A stretch of 64,000 nt of DNA from Pseudomonas sp. MMS21 TM103 (GTDB taxonomy: Bacteria; Pseudomonadota; Gammaproteobacteria; Pseudomonadales; Pseudomonadaceae), in the NCBI RefSeq assembly GCF_022132145.1, contig NZ_JAJISP010000006.1:186001-250000 (forward strand), written 5' to 3'. Shown here piece by piece: positions 36,168 through 45,478 of this stretch. The position numbers and the translations under genes were made by a program. Positions within the stretch are counted from its first letter, which is position 1. Every line of letters begins with the position of its first letter. The notes under the pieces were generated by a model, which was given only the letters and a program-made list of their open reading frames with translations, did not search any database and had not been told where the DNA came from.

Positions 36168-37943
36168 TCAGTGCTTGGCTACCAGATCCTTCGGCAGCTT
36201 GAAGGTCCAGAGCATGCCGCCCTGGTTGAAGTCCTTCACCCGCTTGGCCACTTCGCCGCCCCACAGCGGCACCGCGCCGCCCCAGCCGGAAAGTACGGAG
36301 ACATACTGCTCGCCGTCCATTTCCCAGGTAACTGGCGAGCCGAGCACGCCGGAACCAGTCTGGAATTCCCAGACATTTTCGCCGGTCTTGGCGTTGAAGG
36401 CCTTGAGGAAGCCCTCAGGCGTACCGGTGAACACCAGGTTGCCCTTGGTGGTCATCACACCGCCCCACAGCGGCGCGTAGTTCTTCTGGCGCCAGACTTC
36501 TTTGCCAGTTTTCGGGTCGATGGCACGCAATACGCCGATGTAATCCTCGTTCAGCGGACGGATGGTGAAACCTGCGCCGAGGTAAGCCGCGCCCTTCTTA
36601 TAGGCGATGCCTTCGTTCCAGATGTCCATGCCCCACTCATTCGACGGCACGTAGAACAGCCCGGTGTCCTTGCTGTAGGCCATTGGCATCCAGTTCTTCG
36701 CGCCGAGGAAGGCCGGTGCGGAGAACACGCTGCTGCCCTTGTCGGCAGTACCCGGCGCGCCCGGACGGTTGCTGTCGTCGTAGATTGGCCGGCCATTCTT
36801 GTCCAGGCCCTTGGCCCAGGTGATCTTGTCAACGAACGGGAAGCCGCGGATGAACTTGCCATTGGTGCGGTCGAGTACGTAGAAGAAGCCGTTACGGTCC
36901 GCGGTAGCCGCGGCCTTGATGGTCTTGCCGCCGTCCTGGTAGTTGAAGGACACCAGCTCGTTGACGCCATCGAAGTCCCAGCCGTCATGCGGGGTGGTCT
37001 GGAAGTGCCAGGTGATGGTGCCGTCGTCCGGGTTCAGGGCCAGGCGCGAGGACGAGTAGAGGTTGTCGCCAGGACGCAGGTGCGAGTTCCAAGGTGCCGG
37101 GTTACCGGTACCGAACAGCAGCAGGTTGGTTTCCGGGTCGTAGTAGCCGCCCAGCCAAGGCGCCGCGCCGCCGGTCTTCCACAGGTCGCCCGGCCAGGTC
37201 TTGCCGGCTTCGCCGCCGGAAATGCCGTTCTCGATCTTCTTGCCGTCCTTGTAGATGTAGCCCATATGACCTTCGACGGTCGGCCGGCTCCACAGCAGTT
37301 CGCCGTTCTTCGGGTCATAGGCTTCGATCTTGCCGACCACGCCGAATTCGCCACCGGAGACGCCGGTAATCAGCTTGCCGTTGACCACCAGCGGCGCCGC
37401 GGTGATCGAGTAGCCGGCCTTGTGGTCGGCGACGTTCTTGCGCCACACCACCTTGCCGGTGTCCTTGTTCAAGGCGACCAGCTTGGCATCGAGGGTACCG
37501 AAGATCACCAGGTCGCCGTACAACGCCACGCCACGGTTGATCACGTCGCAGCATGGGCGGATGTCGTCTGGCAGGCGCGCATCGTACTGCCACAATTCCT
37601 TGCCGGTGCGCGCATCCACGGCAAACACCCGCGAGTAGGAGGCAGTGACGTACATCACGCCGTCCTTGATCATCGGCTGGGCTTGCTGGCCGCGCTGCTT
37701 CTCGCCACCGAAGGACATGGTCCAGACCGGACGCAGATCTTTGATGTTGTCGGTATTGAGGATGTCCAGGGTGCTATAGCGCTGACCTTGCAGGCCCATG
37801 CCGTTGGTCACGATCTGGTCAGTGGTATTTACGTCGTTGAGGATTTCCTGATCGGTGACCGCCCACGCCGAAACGGCAGGGAGGAGCATGGCGGCGCACA
37901 GTGCACTCAGCACGAAGGGCTTGCGTAGACCGGAGTGTTTCAT
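36168..37943 (-). CDS. pedH: PQQ-dependent alcohol dehydrogenase, PedH-like (lanthanide type)
   Basis: A periplasmic quinoprotein oxidising ethanol and other alcohols, passing electrons to cytochrome c. The 591-residue protein has a signal peptide (ALCAAMLLPAVSAWA) and an eight-bladed W-motif propeller. The PQQ-pocket vicinal disulfide is C131-C132 (RPCCDV). Metal ligands fall at E199 (SGGEF), N281 (GTGNPAPWN) and the catalytic D323 (GWDFDGVN). D325 at +2 is the Asp found in lanthanide-dependent enzymes (PedH, XoxF); calcium enzymes have Ser or Ala there. Length is also nearer PedH (595) than ExaA (623). It may be annotated exaA. A perfect regulon box lies 109 bases upstream. Confidence 0.93.
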   Translation of the reverse strand: MKHSGLRKPFVLSALCAAMLLPAVSAWAVTDQEILNDVNTTDQIVTNGMGLQGQRYSTLDILNTDNIKDLRPVWTMSFGGEKQRGQQAQPMIKDGVMYVTASYSRVFAVDARTGKELWQYDARLPDDIRPCCDVINRGVALYGDLVIFGTLDAKLVALNKDTGKVVWRKNVADHKAGYSITAAPLVVNGKLITGVSGGEFGVVGKIEAYDPKNGELLWSRPTVEGHMGYIYKDGKKIENGISGGEAGKTWPGDLWKTGGAAPWLGGYYDPETNLLLFGTGNPAPWNSHLRPGDNLYSSSRLALNPDDGTITWHFQTTPHDGWDFDGVNELVSFNYQDGGKTIKAAATADRNGFFYVLDRTNGKFIRGFPFVDKITWAKGLDKNGRPIYDDSNRPGAPGTADKGSSVFSAPAFLGAKNWMPMAYSKDTGLFYVPSNEWGMDIWNEGIAYKKGAAYLGAGFTIRPLNEDYIGVLRAIDPKTGKEVWRQKNYAPLWGGVMTTKGNLVFTGTPEGFLKAFNAKTGENVWEFQTGSGVLGSPVTWEMDGEQYVSVLSGWGGAVPLWGGEVAKRVKDFNQGGMLWTFKLPKDLVAKH

Positions 37944-38051
37944 TGCGGTTACCTCTGCGGGTTAATTGTTATCCCCGGGAAGTTCTCCCGGTCTGGCGCT
38001 AATTCTTCGCCGCAGGGCCTCACACAACAATTGCACGCAGTACCGATTTAA

Positions 38052-38067
38052 CTACTCCCTTGGTAGC
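38052..38067. promoter_or_regulatory. Regulon box upstream of pedH
   Basis: CTACTCCCTTGGTAGC, the best copy of the box shared by the alcohol-oxidation genes in this window, 109 bases upstream of the pedH start. Partly palindromic (CTAC...GTAG). Candidate AgmR/ErbR operator. Confidence 0.72.
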
Positions 38068-38226
38068 AATACCCACAGGGAGAAAACGGATCCATTCGGG
38101 CAACCGGCCCGGGGATCGACTCAGCGTTGGCAGCAGACCTGACTCTGGCATCAGCCGGCCATGAAAGTCCTGAAAAACCCTGCCAGGCAAGCCAGTCACG
38201 GACTGGCGACAGAGCAAGAGCACGCG

Positions 38227-38547
38227 ATGAGCAGCGAATTGCAGGTTGTAGATATTGGCAAGGCCGTGATCAAGCGCGCCCTGATCACCACTCAGTAGAG
38301 GGCATGATGGCGGACGGCAGCACCTTCATCTCCTTCTACGCTCACGGCAAGCCGTTCCAGAGCGTGATCGGCAGCGACCGGGTAATCAATGGCTGGAATC
38401 AGGGTCGGATGGGCTGGCAGCAAACGCAAGCTGCTCATACCGGCGCACCTGGGCTATGCCGAGAGTCAGGCCGGCGAACATATCAAGCCGCACTCCAACC
38501 TGATCATCGAGATTGAACTGCTGGAAGTGCTGACGCGAAACGATTGA
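38227..38547 (+). pseudogene. FKBP-type peptidyl-prolyl isomerase pseudogene
   Basis: Pieces of an FKBP are spread over three frames. Frame 1 begins MSSELQVVDIGKAVIKRALI and ends early in TTQ-stop. A second frame has ADGSTFISFYAHGKPFQSVI and RVINGWNQGRMGW. A third gives KRKLLIPAHLGYAESQAGEH and LIIEIELLEVLTRND before a final stop at 38547. Together they recreate the order of a small FKBP (G-x-F-D-S..G-x-P-F..V-I-x-G-W-x-x-G-L..P-x-x-L-A-Y-G). At least two frameshifts and a shortened N-terminal part show it is broken. Confidence 0.85.
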
Positions 38548-38740
38548 TCACTGACCGGATCAGGCACCTCAGTCTTTGGCTGACACCCGCCCCATGACTG
38601 CCAGCCCTGCGGCCAGCATTGGCCGTGGGGCGCGCCTGCCATGAACCCAGGAATGGCTCAATAGGGTAGATAAACCCATAAACTGTCCAGTTCACTACGC
38701 AGCCAATAGCCGCACGGGCGCGCACTTTGGCCAGAACCGA

Positions 38741-41410
38741 CTAAATCTCCCAGCGCAATGCTTGCCCTTCGCGCCCGGAGTCAAGCGTATTAGCCATGGC
38801 CAAACCCTCGAACTCAACCAATGGCATCGGCCGTCCAAACAGATAGCCCTGGTAACGCTGACAGCCGGTATCCCGCAAGGTCGAGAGCTGCGCCTCGGTC
38901 TCCACGCCCTCGGCAATCACCTCCAGTTCGAGGCTGATTGCCAAGGCGCAGATGGCCCGGATGATCGCCAGGCTGCTGCCATCCTCCGGCAACTTGCGCA
39001 CGAAGGACTGGTCGATCTTCAGTTGATCCAGCGGCAACTGCTGCAGGTAGGCCATCGACGAATAGCCAGTACCGAAGTCGTCAATCGAGAAGCGAATGCC
39101 ATGGCTCTTCAACGCCAACATACGGGCACTGGCGCCTGGCAGATCGTCGAGCAGCAGCGATTCGGTCAGTTCCAGCTTAAGCCGCCCCGGATTGGCACCC
39201 GTTTCCTGCAGTAGATCCAGCAAACGCTCGACAAAATCTACCTGGTAGAGCAAGCGAGCACTGATGTTCACCGCCAGGCTGAGCCGCTCCAGGGCCGGTT
39301 GCTGTCGCCACAAGGCCAATAACTCGCAGGCACCGCGCAGCATCTGGAAGTCCAGCCGCTCGACCAGGCCGGCGCGCTCGGCCACCTCGATAAAGGTCGC
39401 TGGCCCTAGCAGGCCGCGCAGCGGATGCTGCCAGCGCGCCAGCACTTCTGCCCCCAGAAGGCCATGGGCTTCGTCCACCTGTGGCTGCAGATAGCCAATG
39501 AACTCCCCCGCCAGAAGACCGTGGTCAATTTCCTCCTCGAGGCGCAAGCGCGTACTGACCACGTCCTGCATTACTGGATCGAAGAAACGCACGGCGCTCT
39601 TGCCCGCAGCCTTAGCCTCGTACATCGACAAGTCGGCGCGCATCATCAGCTCTTCACAACTGCAAGACTCATCGCTGAACAACACCACACCGACACTGAC
39701 GCTGCTGCGCAGCTCCGCAGTGCCGACCCGATAAGGCGCGGCGAGCGCCGCCAGCACCTTTTCAGCTGTTTTTTTGGCCTGGCCTGCGGCCTCCGCAGGT
39801 AGCCTGCCAAGGCCTTCCAGCATGACCACGAACTCATCACCGCCCAAACGCGCGACCGTATCACTGGCCCTGACCGCGTTGCCCAGACGCTCGGCTGCCA
39901 GGCACAACAGCTTGTCGCCGGCCTGATGCCCATAGAGATCGTTGACGTTCTTGAAGTTATCCAGATCGAGGAACATCAGTGCGGCAAACTGGCCGCTGCG
40001 TGCGCTATTGGCCACGGCATGCTGCAAATGTTCAAGCAACAGACGCCGGTTGGGCAGTGCCGTCAACGCGTCGTAGAATGCCAGTTGTTTGATCCGGTCC
40101 TCGGCCGCCTTGCGTTCAGTGCTATCGGTCAGCGACGCGACATAATTGATGAGCTGGCCCTGGCCGTTGCGCACCGCACTGATGGACAGCCACTCTGGAA
40201 AAATCTCCCCGCTCTTGCGCCGGTTCCAGATCTCACCTTCCCATCTGTCCGTTTCGCTGAGGCTACGCCACATGCTCTGGTAGAACTCGGGGCTCTGGCG
40301 CCCCGAGCTCAGCATCCGGGTTTTCTGCCCAAGGACATCCTCCGCACTGTAGCCGGTGATAGCACTGAACGCCTTGTTGACCCTTAGAATGCGGCTGTCC
40401 GGGTCGCTGATGATCATGCCCTGCTGCGATTCGAAGGCGATGGCGGCGATACGCAGTTCGCGCTCTGCATTCATCCGCTCGGTGATGTCACGGACCAGGA
40501 ATACCACCGCCCGCTTGCCGTCGATAGGACCATCCAGCCGCTGTGCCCGGCCCTCTAGCACCATGAGGCCTTGCGGCCCCTGAATCGAATACTCGATTTT
40601 CTGTGGACCGTCGCTCGCCAAGGTCTGCTGGATAAAGTTCAGCAGGCGCCAGGCATCATTGTGCGGCAGCACCTCGAACAGAGACTGACCGACCCGCCTC
40701 GGGCAAAGGGAATGGAGTCGGTTGTCTTTGGGATAAACCACCTCCAGATAACGGCCATCCTGATCCAGCACTAGCAACAGATCGGGAATCGCTTCAGTGA
40801 TTGCACGCTGACGTGCCTCACTCATTTTCAGCACCAGATCCATACGCTTGCGTTGCTCGATATGCTCAAGCATCGAGCCGAGCAGCACAGTGGCGACCGG
40901 CATCACCAGCAGCATAGGCACCGCTGTCTGTGCCAGAAGGACCAGCAGATATTCACTAGGCAGCAGGACCAATAGCAACAGTCCCTGAACCTGCACCAAC
41001 AAGCCGAAGAGCCATAATGGCAACACTCGACGACTGACCTTTCCTCGCAGATAGAGCGACCGATAGGCCAAGCCCAGCAGCACGGCCAGGACTATCTCAC
41101 TCAGGCCCACCACCACACCCGCCCCGCCCAGCCAGAGTCGGAAGCCGCCCGCCAGCAAGGCCGCAATTCCAGCGACTAACGGACCGCCAAACAAACCGGC
41201 CATGCTGAGCACCACAGTGCGGGCGTCATGGATTATCCCGGGCTGTATGGTGGTCGCCGTCAGCATGCCGATCACGCAGACACCACCAAATAACAGGCCT
41301 GATACAAACTGCGCAGTCAGCCCGCGCGAGCGCAAAAGATGGGCATTGACCGCCTGCAACCAGCACAAGGACAGCAGCAGCGCAGCACTCTGGAATAGAT
41401 TTAACATCAT
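38741..41410 (-). CDS. 5TM-PAS-PAS-GGDEF-EAL cyclic-di-GMP protein
   Basis: An 889-residue inner-membrane signalling protein. Residues about 1-190 form a 5TM (5TMR-LYT type) sensor; two PAS domains follow (about 205-315 and 330-440, the second with NKAFSAITGYSAEDVLGQKT); then GGDEF (DTVARLGGDEFVVMLEGLG) and EAL. The GGDEF signature is intact. The EAL core reads GAEVLARWQHP, with later catalytic blocks SLAVNISARLL, KLELTESLLL, SIDDFGTGYSSMAYLQ, LKIDQSFV and LEVIAEGVET all present, so both synthesis and breakdown are possible. The neighbouring chemoreceptor gene on the same strand is separate. Confidence 0.95.
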   Translation of the reverse strand: MMLNLFQSAALLLSLCWLQAVNAHLLRSRGLTAQFVSGLLFGGVCVIGMLTATTIQPGIIHDARTVVLSMAGLFGGPLVAGIAALLAGGFRLWLGGAGVVVGLSEIVLAVLLGLAYRSLYLRGKVSRRVLPLWLFGLLVQVQGLLLLVLLPSEYLLVLLAQTAVPMLLVMPVATVLLGSMLEHIEQRKRMDLVLKMSEARQRAITEAIPDLLLVLDQDGRYLEVVYPKDNRLHSLCPRRVGQSLFEVLPHNDAWRLLNFIQQTLASDGPQKIEYSIQGPQGLMVLEGRAQRLDGPIDGKRAVVFLVRDITERMNAERELRIAAIAFESQQGMIISDPDSRILRVNKAFSAITGYSAEDVLGQKTRMLSSGRQSPEFYQSMWRSLSETDRWEGEIWNRRKSGEIFPEWLSISAVRNGQGQLINYVASLTDSTERKAAEDRIKQLAFYDALTALPNRRLLLEHLQHAVANSARSGQFAALMFLDLDNFKNVNDLYGHQAGDKLLCLAAERLGNAVRASDTVARLGGDEFVVMLEGLGRLPAEAAGQAKKTAEKVLAALAAPYRVGTAELRSSVSVGVVLFSDESCSCEELMMRADLSMYEAKAAGKSAVRFFDPVMQDVVSTRLRLEEEIDHGLLAGEFIGYLQPQVDEAHGLLGAEVLARWQHPLRGLLGPATFIEVAERAGLVERLDFQMLRGACELLALWRQQPALERLSLAVNISARLLYQVDFVERLLDLLQETGANPGRLKLELTESLLLDDLPGASARMLALKSHGIRFSIDDFGTGYSSMAYLQQLPLDQLKIDQSFVRKLPEDGSSLAIIRAICALAISLELEVIAEGVETEAQLSTLRDTGCQRYQGYLFGRPMPLVEFEGLAMANTLDSGREGQALRWEI

Positions 41411-41720
41411 GTTGGAGTAGTTCCTTTACCTCGACAGCTGATCTGCTGCCTCTGTCCGCACGCGCTACGATGTCGTCAAATCAGCGACATGCGCCTGAGC
41501 GAGTCGTGCACCAGCCCCCATGGGAACCTGTCATTGAACACATCTTTATCCGGTGATTTTCACTCAAGCTAGTCGATACGTTGCGCAGACAGCCAGGGCT
41601 GGGATGGGCACCTCCGGCAAGGTTTCACCTAGCGGCAAACAGTTTAGATACACAGCGGCCGCATGGCAGACCCTTCTTGGGGGGGAATGCTGCAGCCACT
41701 TCGCACAGCCCGCAGGGTTC
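41411..41720. other. Intergenic region between the GGDEF/EAL and chemoreceptor genes
   Basis: About 310 bases with no supported gene or terminator. It should hold the promoter of the minus-strand GGDEF/EAL gene. Confidence 0.4.
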
Positions 41721-41755
41721 AACCGCTACCGGTTGAACCGCTACCGGTTGAACCG
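41721..41755. repeat. 15-bp tandem repeat spanning the chemoreceptor stop codon
   Basis: AACCGCTACCGGTTG occurs twice in full (41721-41735, 41736-41750), followed by a partial third copy. On the coding strand each unit encodes Arg-Phe-Asn-Arg-stop, so the 3' end of the gene, stop included, has been duplicated. Confidence 0.88.
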
Positions 41756-43300
41756 CTCAACCAGCGAGTGCAAGCTACGCGATGCACGCTCCAGTTCGCC
41801 GCCACGCAGCACTGCCGCATTGGCGCTTTTGGCCGTTCCCTCAACTGTTCCGGCCACATTATTGATCTGCCTGGCGATATCCTCAGCCACATGGCTTTGC
41901 TCTTCGGAGGCGGCGGCCATTTGCTCACTCATGCTGCTGATCCGCTCAACCGCTTGACGAATACCTTGCAGCGCAAGCTGAGTCTCGACCACTTGCTGGA
42001 CGCCATGATCTGCTTCACTGATACCCAGCCTGGCAATACCCACCGCCTCATCCGCACCCCGCTTAAGGGTTTCAATGATTCCTTGAATCTGTTGAGTGGA
42101 TTCGCGCGTCTTGCTGGCCAAGGCGCGGACCTCATCGGCCACTACAGCGAAACCACGCCCCTGCTCACCCGCGCGAGCGGCCTCAATGGCGGCGTTTAGC
42201 GCCAGCAGATTGGTCTGCTCTGCGATGGACTGGATGATTCCCGCCGCACTCATGATTTGCTGGGTTTCGCCGGCCAGCTTATCGACCGCGCTACTGATAT
42301 TGCTTACCGTGCTGGCTAACACTTGAATCGCCTCACGGGACGCTTGCGCCACCTTGTCGCCCTGCTGCGCCAGCTCATTTGCAGTGTGCGCCTCGGTGGC
42401 TGTCAGTTGCACATGCCCCGCCACTTCGGCGATTGAAGCCGCCATCTCGGTCATGGCAGTCGCAGTCATGTCCGTTTCTGCACGCTGCTCCAGCAAGGCG
42501 TGCTCGGTGCGAGCGGAGAGCGCGGATGAGTCGCAGGCAGCTACAGCCACCTGGCCAGCCAGATCACTCAAACGCGTCAGTGCTGTTTTGAGACGCGCTT
42601 GCTCACTGATCAAAACCATTTCCAATTGCGCCGAAGTACCCCGTGCATCGCTGTAAGCAAGGGCACTAATCGGGTCGGCAAACGTATGAGATGCATTTTT
42701 AAGGATATTATTCACCTGGCTGCCTAGGCGCGCATGCGACCACAGCCCAACGGCGATAAACAGCCCAACAGTTATTACTTGGGATGCCGCATCGGATAAT
42801 AAATTAGCTGCACCAACCGCCATCCCGGCCGCAAGCACTGTTGGCGCCAAACTCCCCAACACAGCGAAGTACTTATGCGCCATTGGCGCCGCTTGTTTGC
42901 CTGCCTTGATACGCCCATAAAGCGCCGTTGCTCGCACCACCTGCTCGCGACTGGGTTTGACCCTGACCGACTCGTAACCGACGAGACGACCGCCTTCCAG
43001 AATCGGCGTGACATAGGCGCTGACCCAGTAATAATCGCCATTCTTGCAGCGATTCTTGACCACCCCCATCCAGCTCTTGCCTGCCTTCAGGTAGCCCCAC
43101 ATCACTCCGAACACTGCGGCTGGCATATCGGGATGGCGGACCAGGTTATGCGGACTCCCGATCAACTCCCCCTGGGAAAAGCCGCTTATTTTTACGAACT
43201 CGTCGTTGCAATAAGTTATGTTTCCACTTGCATCGGTGGTGGAAATCAGACGCTGCTCGGCAGGAAATGTCCGCTCCACCCCTATAAAGTTTCGGTCCAT
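41741..43300 (-). CDS. PAS-containing methyl-accepting chemotaxis protein (Aer-like)
   Basis: A 519-residue receptor. The N-terminal PAS domain (ISTTDASGNITYCNDEFVKI, HNLVRHPDMPAAVFGVMWGY) is cytoplasmic and Aer-like, probably FAD or redox binding. A hydrophobic hairpin lies around residues 150-195 (LAPTVLAAGMAVGAANLL). The signalling domain contains the hairpin tip EQTNLLALNAAIEAARAGEQ and GRGFAVVADEVRALASKT. It likely senses energy or redox state and signals to CheA. The ATG at 43300 (MDRNFIGVER) gives a normal Aer N-terminus. Confidence 0.93.
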   Translation of the reverse strand: MDRNFIGVERTFPAEQRLISTTDASGNITYCNDEFVKISGFSQGELIGSPHNLVRHPDMPAAVFGVMWGYLKAGKSWMGVVKNRCKNGDYYWVSAYVTPILEGGRLVGYESVRVKPSREQVVRATALYGRIKAGKQAAPMAHKYFAVLGSLAPTVLAAGMAVGAANLLSDAASQVITVGLFIAVGLWSHARLGSQVNNILKNASHTFADPISALAYSDARGTSAQLEMVLISEQARLKTALTRLSDLAGQVAVAACDSSALSARTEHALLEQRAETDMTATAMTEMAASIAEVAGHVQLTATEAHTANELAQQGDKVAQASREAIQVLASTVSNISSAVDKLAGETQQIMSAAGIIQSIAEQTNLLALNAAIEAARAGEQGRGFAVVADEVRALASKTRESTQQIQGIIETLKRGADEAVGIARLGISEADHGVQQVVETQLALQGIRQAVERISSMSEQMAAASEEQSHVAEDIARQINNVAGTVEGTAKSANAAVLRGGELERASRSLHSLVERFNR

Positions 43301-43746
43301 GCGCAAGGTGGATCTCCATGAGTACGAATATTGGGGCGCGCACTCTACCTGAACTCATCGAGCCGATGAATAGTGTAGGAAACAAAAATACCAGCCAACT
43401 TTAAAAGAAAACATTTCACACCATCAAGGACACTTCCAGTACGACAAAATAATTAGAAATAGCCAGCCCCGAGCAAATAAATGTCACACATTAGCGCCAT
43501 GTGTTTTTTAAAGGCGGAGCAAAACAGCTACCACAGCACAATAAAGCACCCGTTAGACGCTAGCCGTAGAGCGAATAATTCGAACTGCGCCGAACGCCGT
43601 CAGTTTAATGATCAATGCGTTACGACTGACCCCGATCGTAGCGCGAACACTGGTGACTGACGCTGCGGATCACGTCGTAACGCGACAGGTGCGGGGGTCG
43701 GCATGCGGCCACGCTTCACGCCAGGTCAGGTCAGGTCAGCTGAGGT
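43301..43746. other. Intergenic region upstream of the chemoreceptor
   Basis: About 445 bases, markedly AT-richer than the surroundings near 43380-43520. A short (CAGGT)x3 tract lies at about 43724-43738. No supported gene. Confidence 0.45.
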
Positions 43747-44358
43747 CTAAGGCCGAAGGACGGCGGCCTTGACCTTGCACTTCATCTCCGGCGCTGCATA
43801 ACCCCAGATCACGATGGTTTCACCCTGGTGCTCCCGGAGCGACTCGTTGCGGCCCTGGTACTTGCTACCACTGGCGGAAGGCTGCTGGTACATCAGCGCA
43901 GTACTGTCGCCGAACTCGACCACGGCCGTTGGCGGCTCGCTCGGGTAGTAGGTGGCGACCACTTCCTTGGCGGGTATGCCATCGCACTCATAGAACATCG
44001 GCCCAGTGCCCGTGAGCAGTGCATAGCGGGCCTGCAGTTCGGCAATCCGCAGGCGATAACTAGTGGTCACGCATTGGCTGCGGTCATCCGCTTTCCAGCA
44101 CTCGTCGCGCCCCTTGATCCAGCCCCGCTGCTCCGCCCTCAGCACCGGCGGATGCTGGTTGCTGTCCTTGGCGGATGCCTGGCGGTATACCGCAGCCAGC
44201 TGCTGGTCCAGTTTGGCCAGGGCGGGTGTCTGGCAGATCATCTCCTCGATACTGCCGGAGCGCACCTGGGCACAACTGAACGAGAGTTCGGCGGGCTGAG
44301 AGGCCAGCGCAGGCAGGCCAGCAAGAACCAATACCATGGGTGTCTTGAAATGGGGCAT
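43747..44358 (-). CDS. Exported LprI-MliC two-domain lysozyme-inhibitor-like protein
   Basis: A 203-residue protein with a signal peptide (VLVLAGLPALASQPA). The first domain is LprI-like (DUF1311): SFSCAQVRSGSIEEMICQTP, LAKLDQQLAAVYRQA, LRAEQRGWIKGRDECWK. The second is MliC-like: MFYECDGIPAKEVVATYYPS, and STALMYQQPSASGSKYQGRN, closing with MKCKVKAAVL. Both families bind or inhibit lysozymes, so it should protect peptidoglycan in the periplasm. The six cysteines fit disulfides in each domain. Confidence 0.88.
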   Translation of the reverse strand: MPHFKTPMVLVLAGLPALASQPAELSFSCAQVRSGSIEEMICQTPALAKLDQQLAAVYRQASAKDSNQHPPVLRAEQRGWIKGRDECWKADDRSQCVTTSYRLRIAELQARYALLTGTGPMFYECDGIPAKEVVATYYPSEPPTAVVEFGDSTALMYQQPSASGSKYQGRNESLREHQGETIVIWGYAAPEMKCKVKAAVLRP

Positions 44359-44950
44359 GGAACCTCCTTGTCAGTAGCAGGGGCCAGCGCTGCAGCCAGG
44401 TTCCTATTGCCGTCAGTCCCATGCAGGGCTTAGGACCGCAGAACGCTCGGGCTATTCAACCAGCAGCGGCCCGCCCCCTTCAATTGCGGCGGTGCACGCC
44501 ACAGCGGCAGCGTTACCATTGCCCCTGGAGCACGCGCCGGGTCGGGCGCGCACCTCAATCGGATAGTCGGCGTTGATATACCAGACAACTCGGTGTTCCG
44601 AGGCCATCAGAGCCCACTGTGCTCAGCAGGATCACACCGCCGCTCACCCAGAGCTGCCGGTAACCGTAGTGATGGCCGACGATGTCGCCCCCGTCCCTGT
44701 TGCCTGGGGCGTTATCGGGGTGATGCTGGCTCAGCAGCACGCCATGAGCGCTGACGCTGAACCCGGCATCGACAACACTGTAACCGTTATCCTGCCTAGA
44801 TTTGCCTTACAAGCATTTTGCCAGCCATACGCCGCCGGCGTTCTGCCAGGCTGCGGGCCATGGCCAAAGTCGGCCCGCGCCGATAGGGTGAAGTCCAGCA
44901 TGGCTGGTACAGGCACCACATTCGGCGCCGCAGCTAGGGCGCATCAGGCG
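44359..44950. other. Intergenic region between the LprI-MliC and EthD genes
   Basis: About 590 bases. Short open frames on both strands (for example minus 44555-44740) have no recognisable motif. No RNA gene, terminator or mobile-element end was identified. Confidence 0.4.
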
Positions 44951-45268
44951 TCAGGGCGCCAGCTTGATCTCGCTGATCTGGATCATCGGCTGGCTGTCAG
45001 TGAAATTGGACAGGTCAGCCATGATCCGCTCTGCATGGGGGGCAAAGCTCTTCTGGAAGCTCTCCACACTGTCGAAATACAGGTGGCTCATGGCGACGAA
45101 AGGCGCCGGGGTATTCGGCCCGGCGCTGCTCAGGCCCTGGTCAACGGCAATGGCCTTACAGGCATCGCCCAGGCACTTGCGCACGATGTCCATGTGCTGG
45201 CTGCAGTAGTAGCCGAAGTCGAAATGCACGCCTGGATTGTTGGGGTAGAGCACGCTGACTTTGATCAT
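44951..45268 (-). CDS. EthD family protein
   Basis: A 105-residue ferredoxin-like alpha/beta protein: IKVSVLYPNNPGVHFDFGYY, HMDIVRKCLGDACKAIAVDQ, FVAMSHLYFDSVESFQKSFA and ADLSNFTDSQPMIQISEIKL. EthD proteins are small dimeric proteins associated with ring or ether degradation, some with reductase annotation but few with shown activity. An AAGGAC lies upstream of the ATG at 45268; the longer open frame upstream is not coding. It stands alone. Confidence 0.9.
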   Translation of the reverse strand: MIKVSVLYPNNPGVHFDFGYYCSQHMDIVRKCLGDACKAIAVDQGLSSAGPNTPAPFVAMSHLYFDSVESFQKSFAPHAERIMADLSNFTDSQPMIQISEIKLAP

Positions 45269-45478
45269 GCTGGATGTCCTTGTGGTGATAGTCCCATTCG
45301 CGACTGCGGCCGCGCCTACAGAATGGCGTAGATTGCACCCAAGTGCTCTAAGGCGCCGCCTTAAACTTATTACCGTTGTTGTCACACCGCCCAGTTCGAT
45401 CCGACCCTCGCCAGGGCGAACAACGCCAACGGCCAGAAAGCGCCACCCCTTACCTCCCGTCACGACCCGGGCAACGCG

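Noticed and set aside
36138..37928. Long plus-strand frame antisense to pedH
   Set aside because: Shadow; the minus strand carries the signal peptide and all PQQ enzyme motifs.
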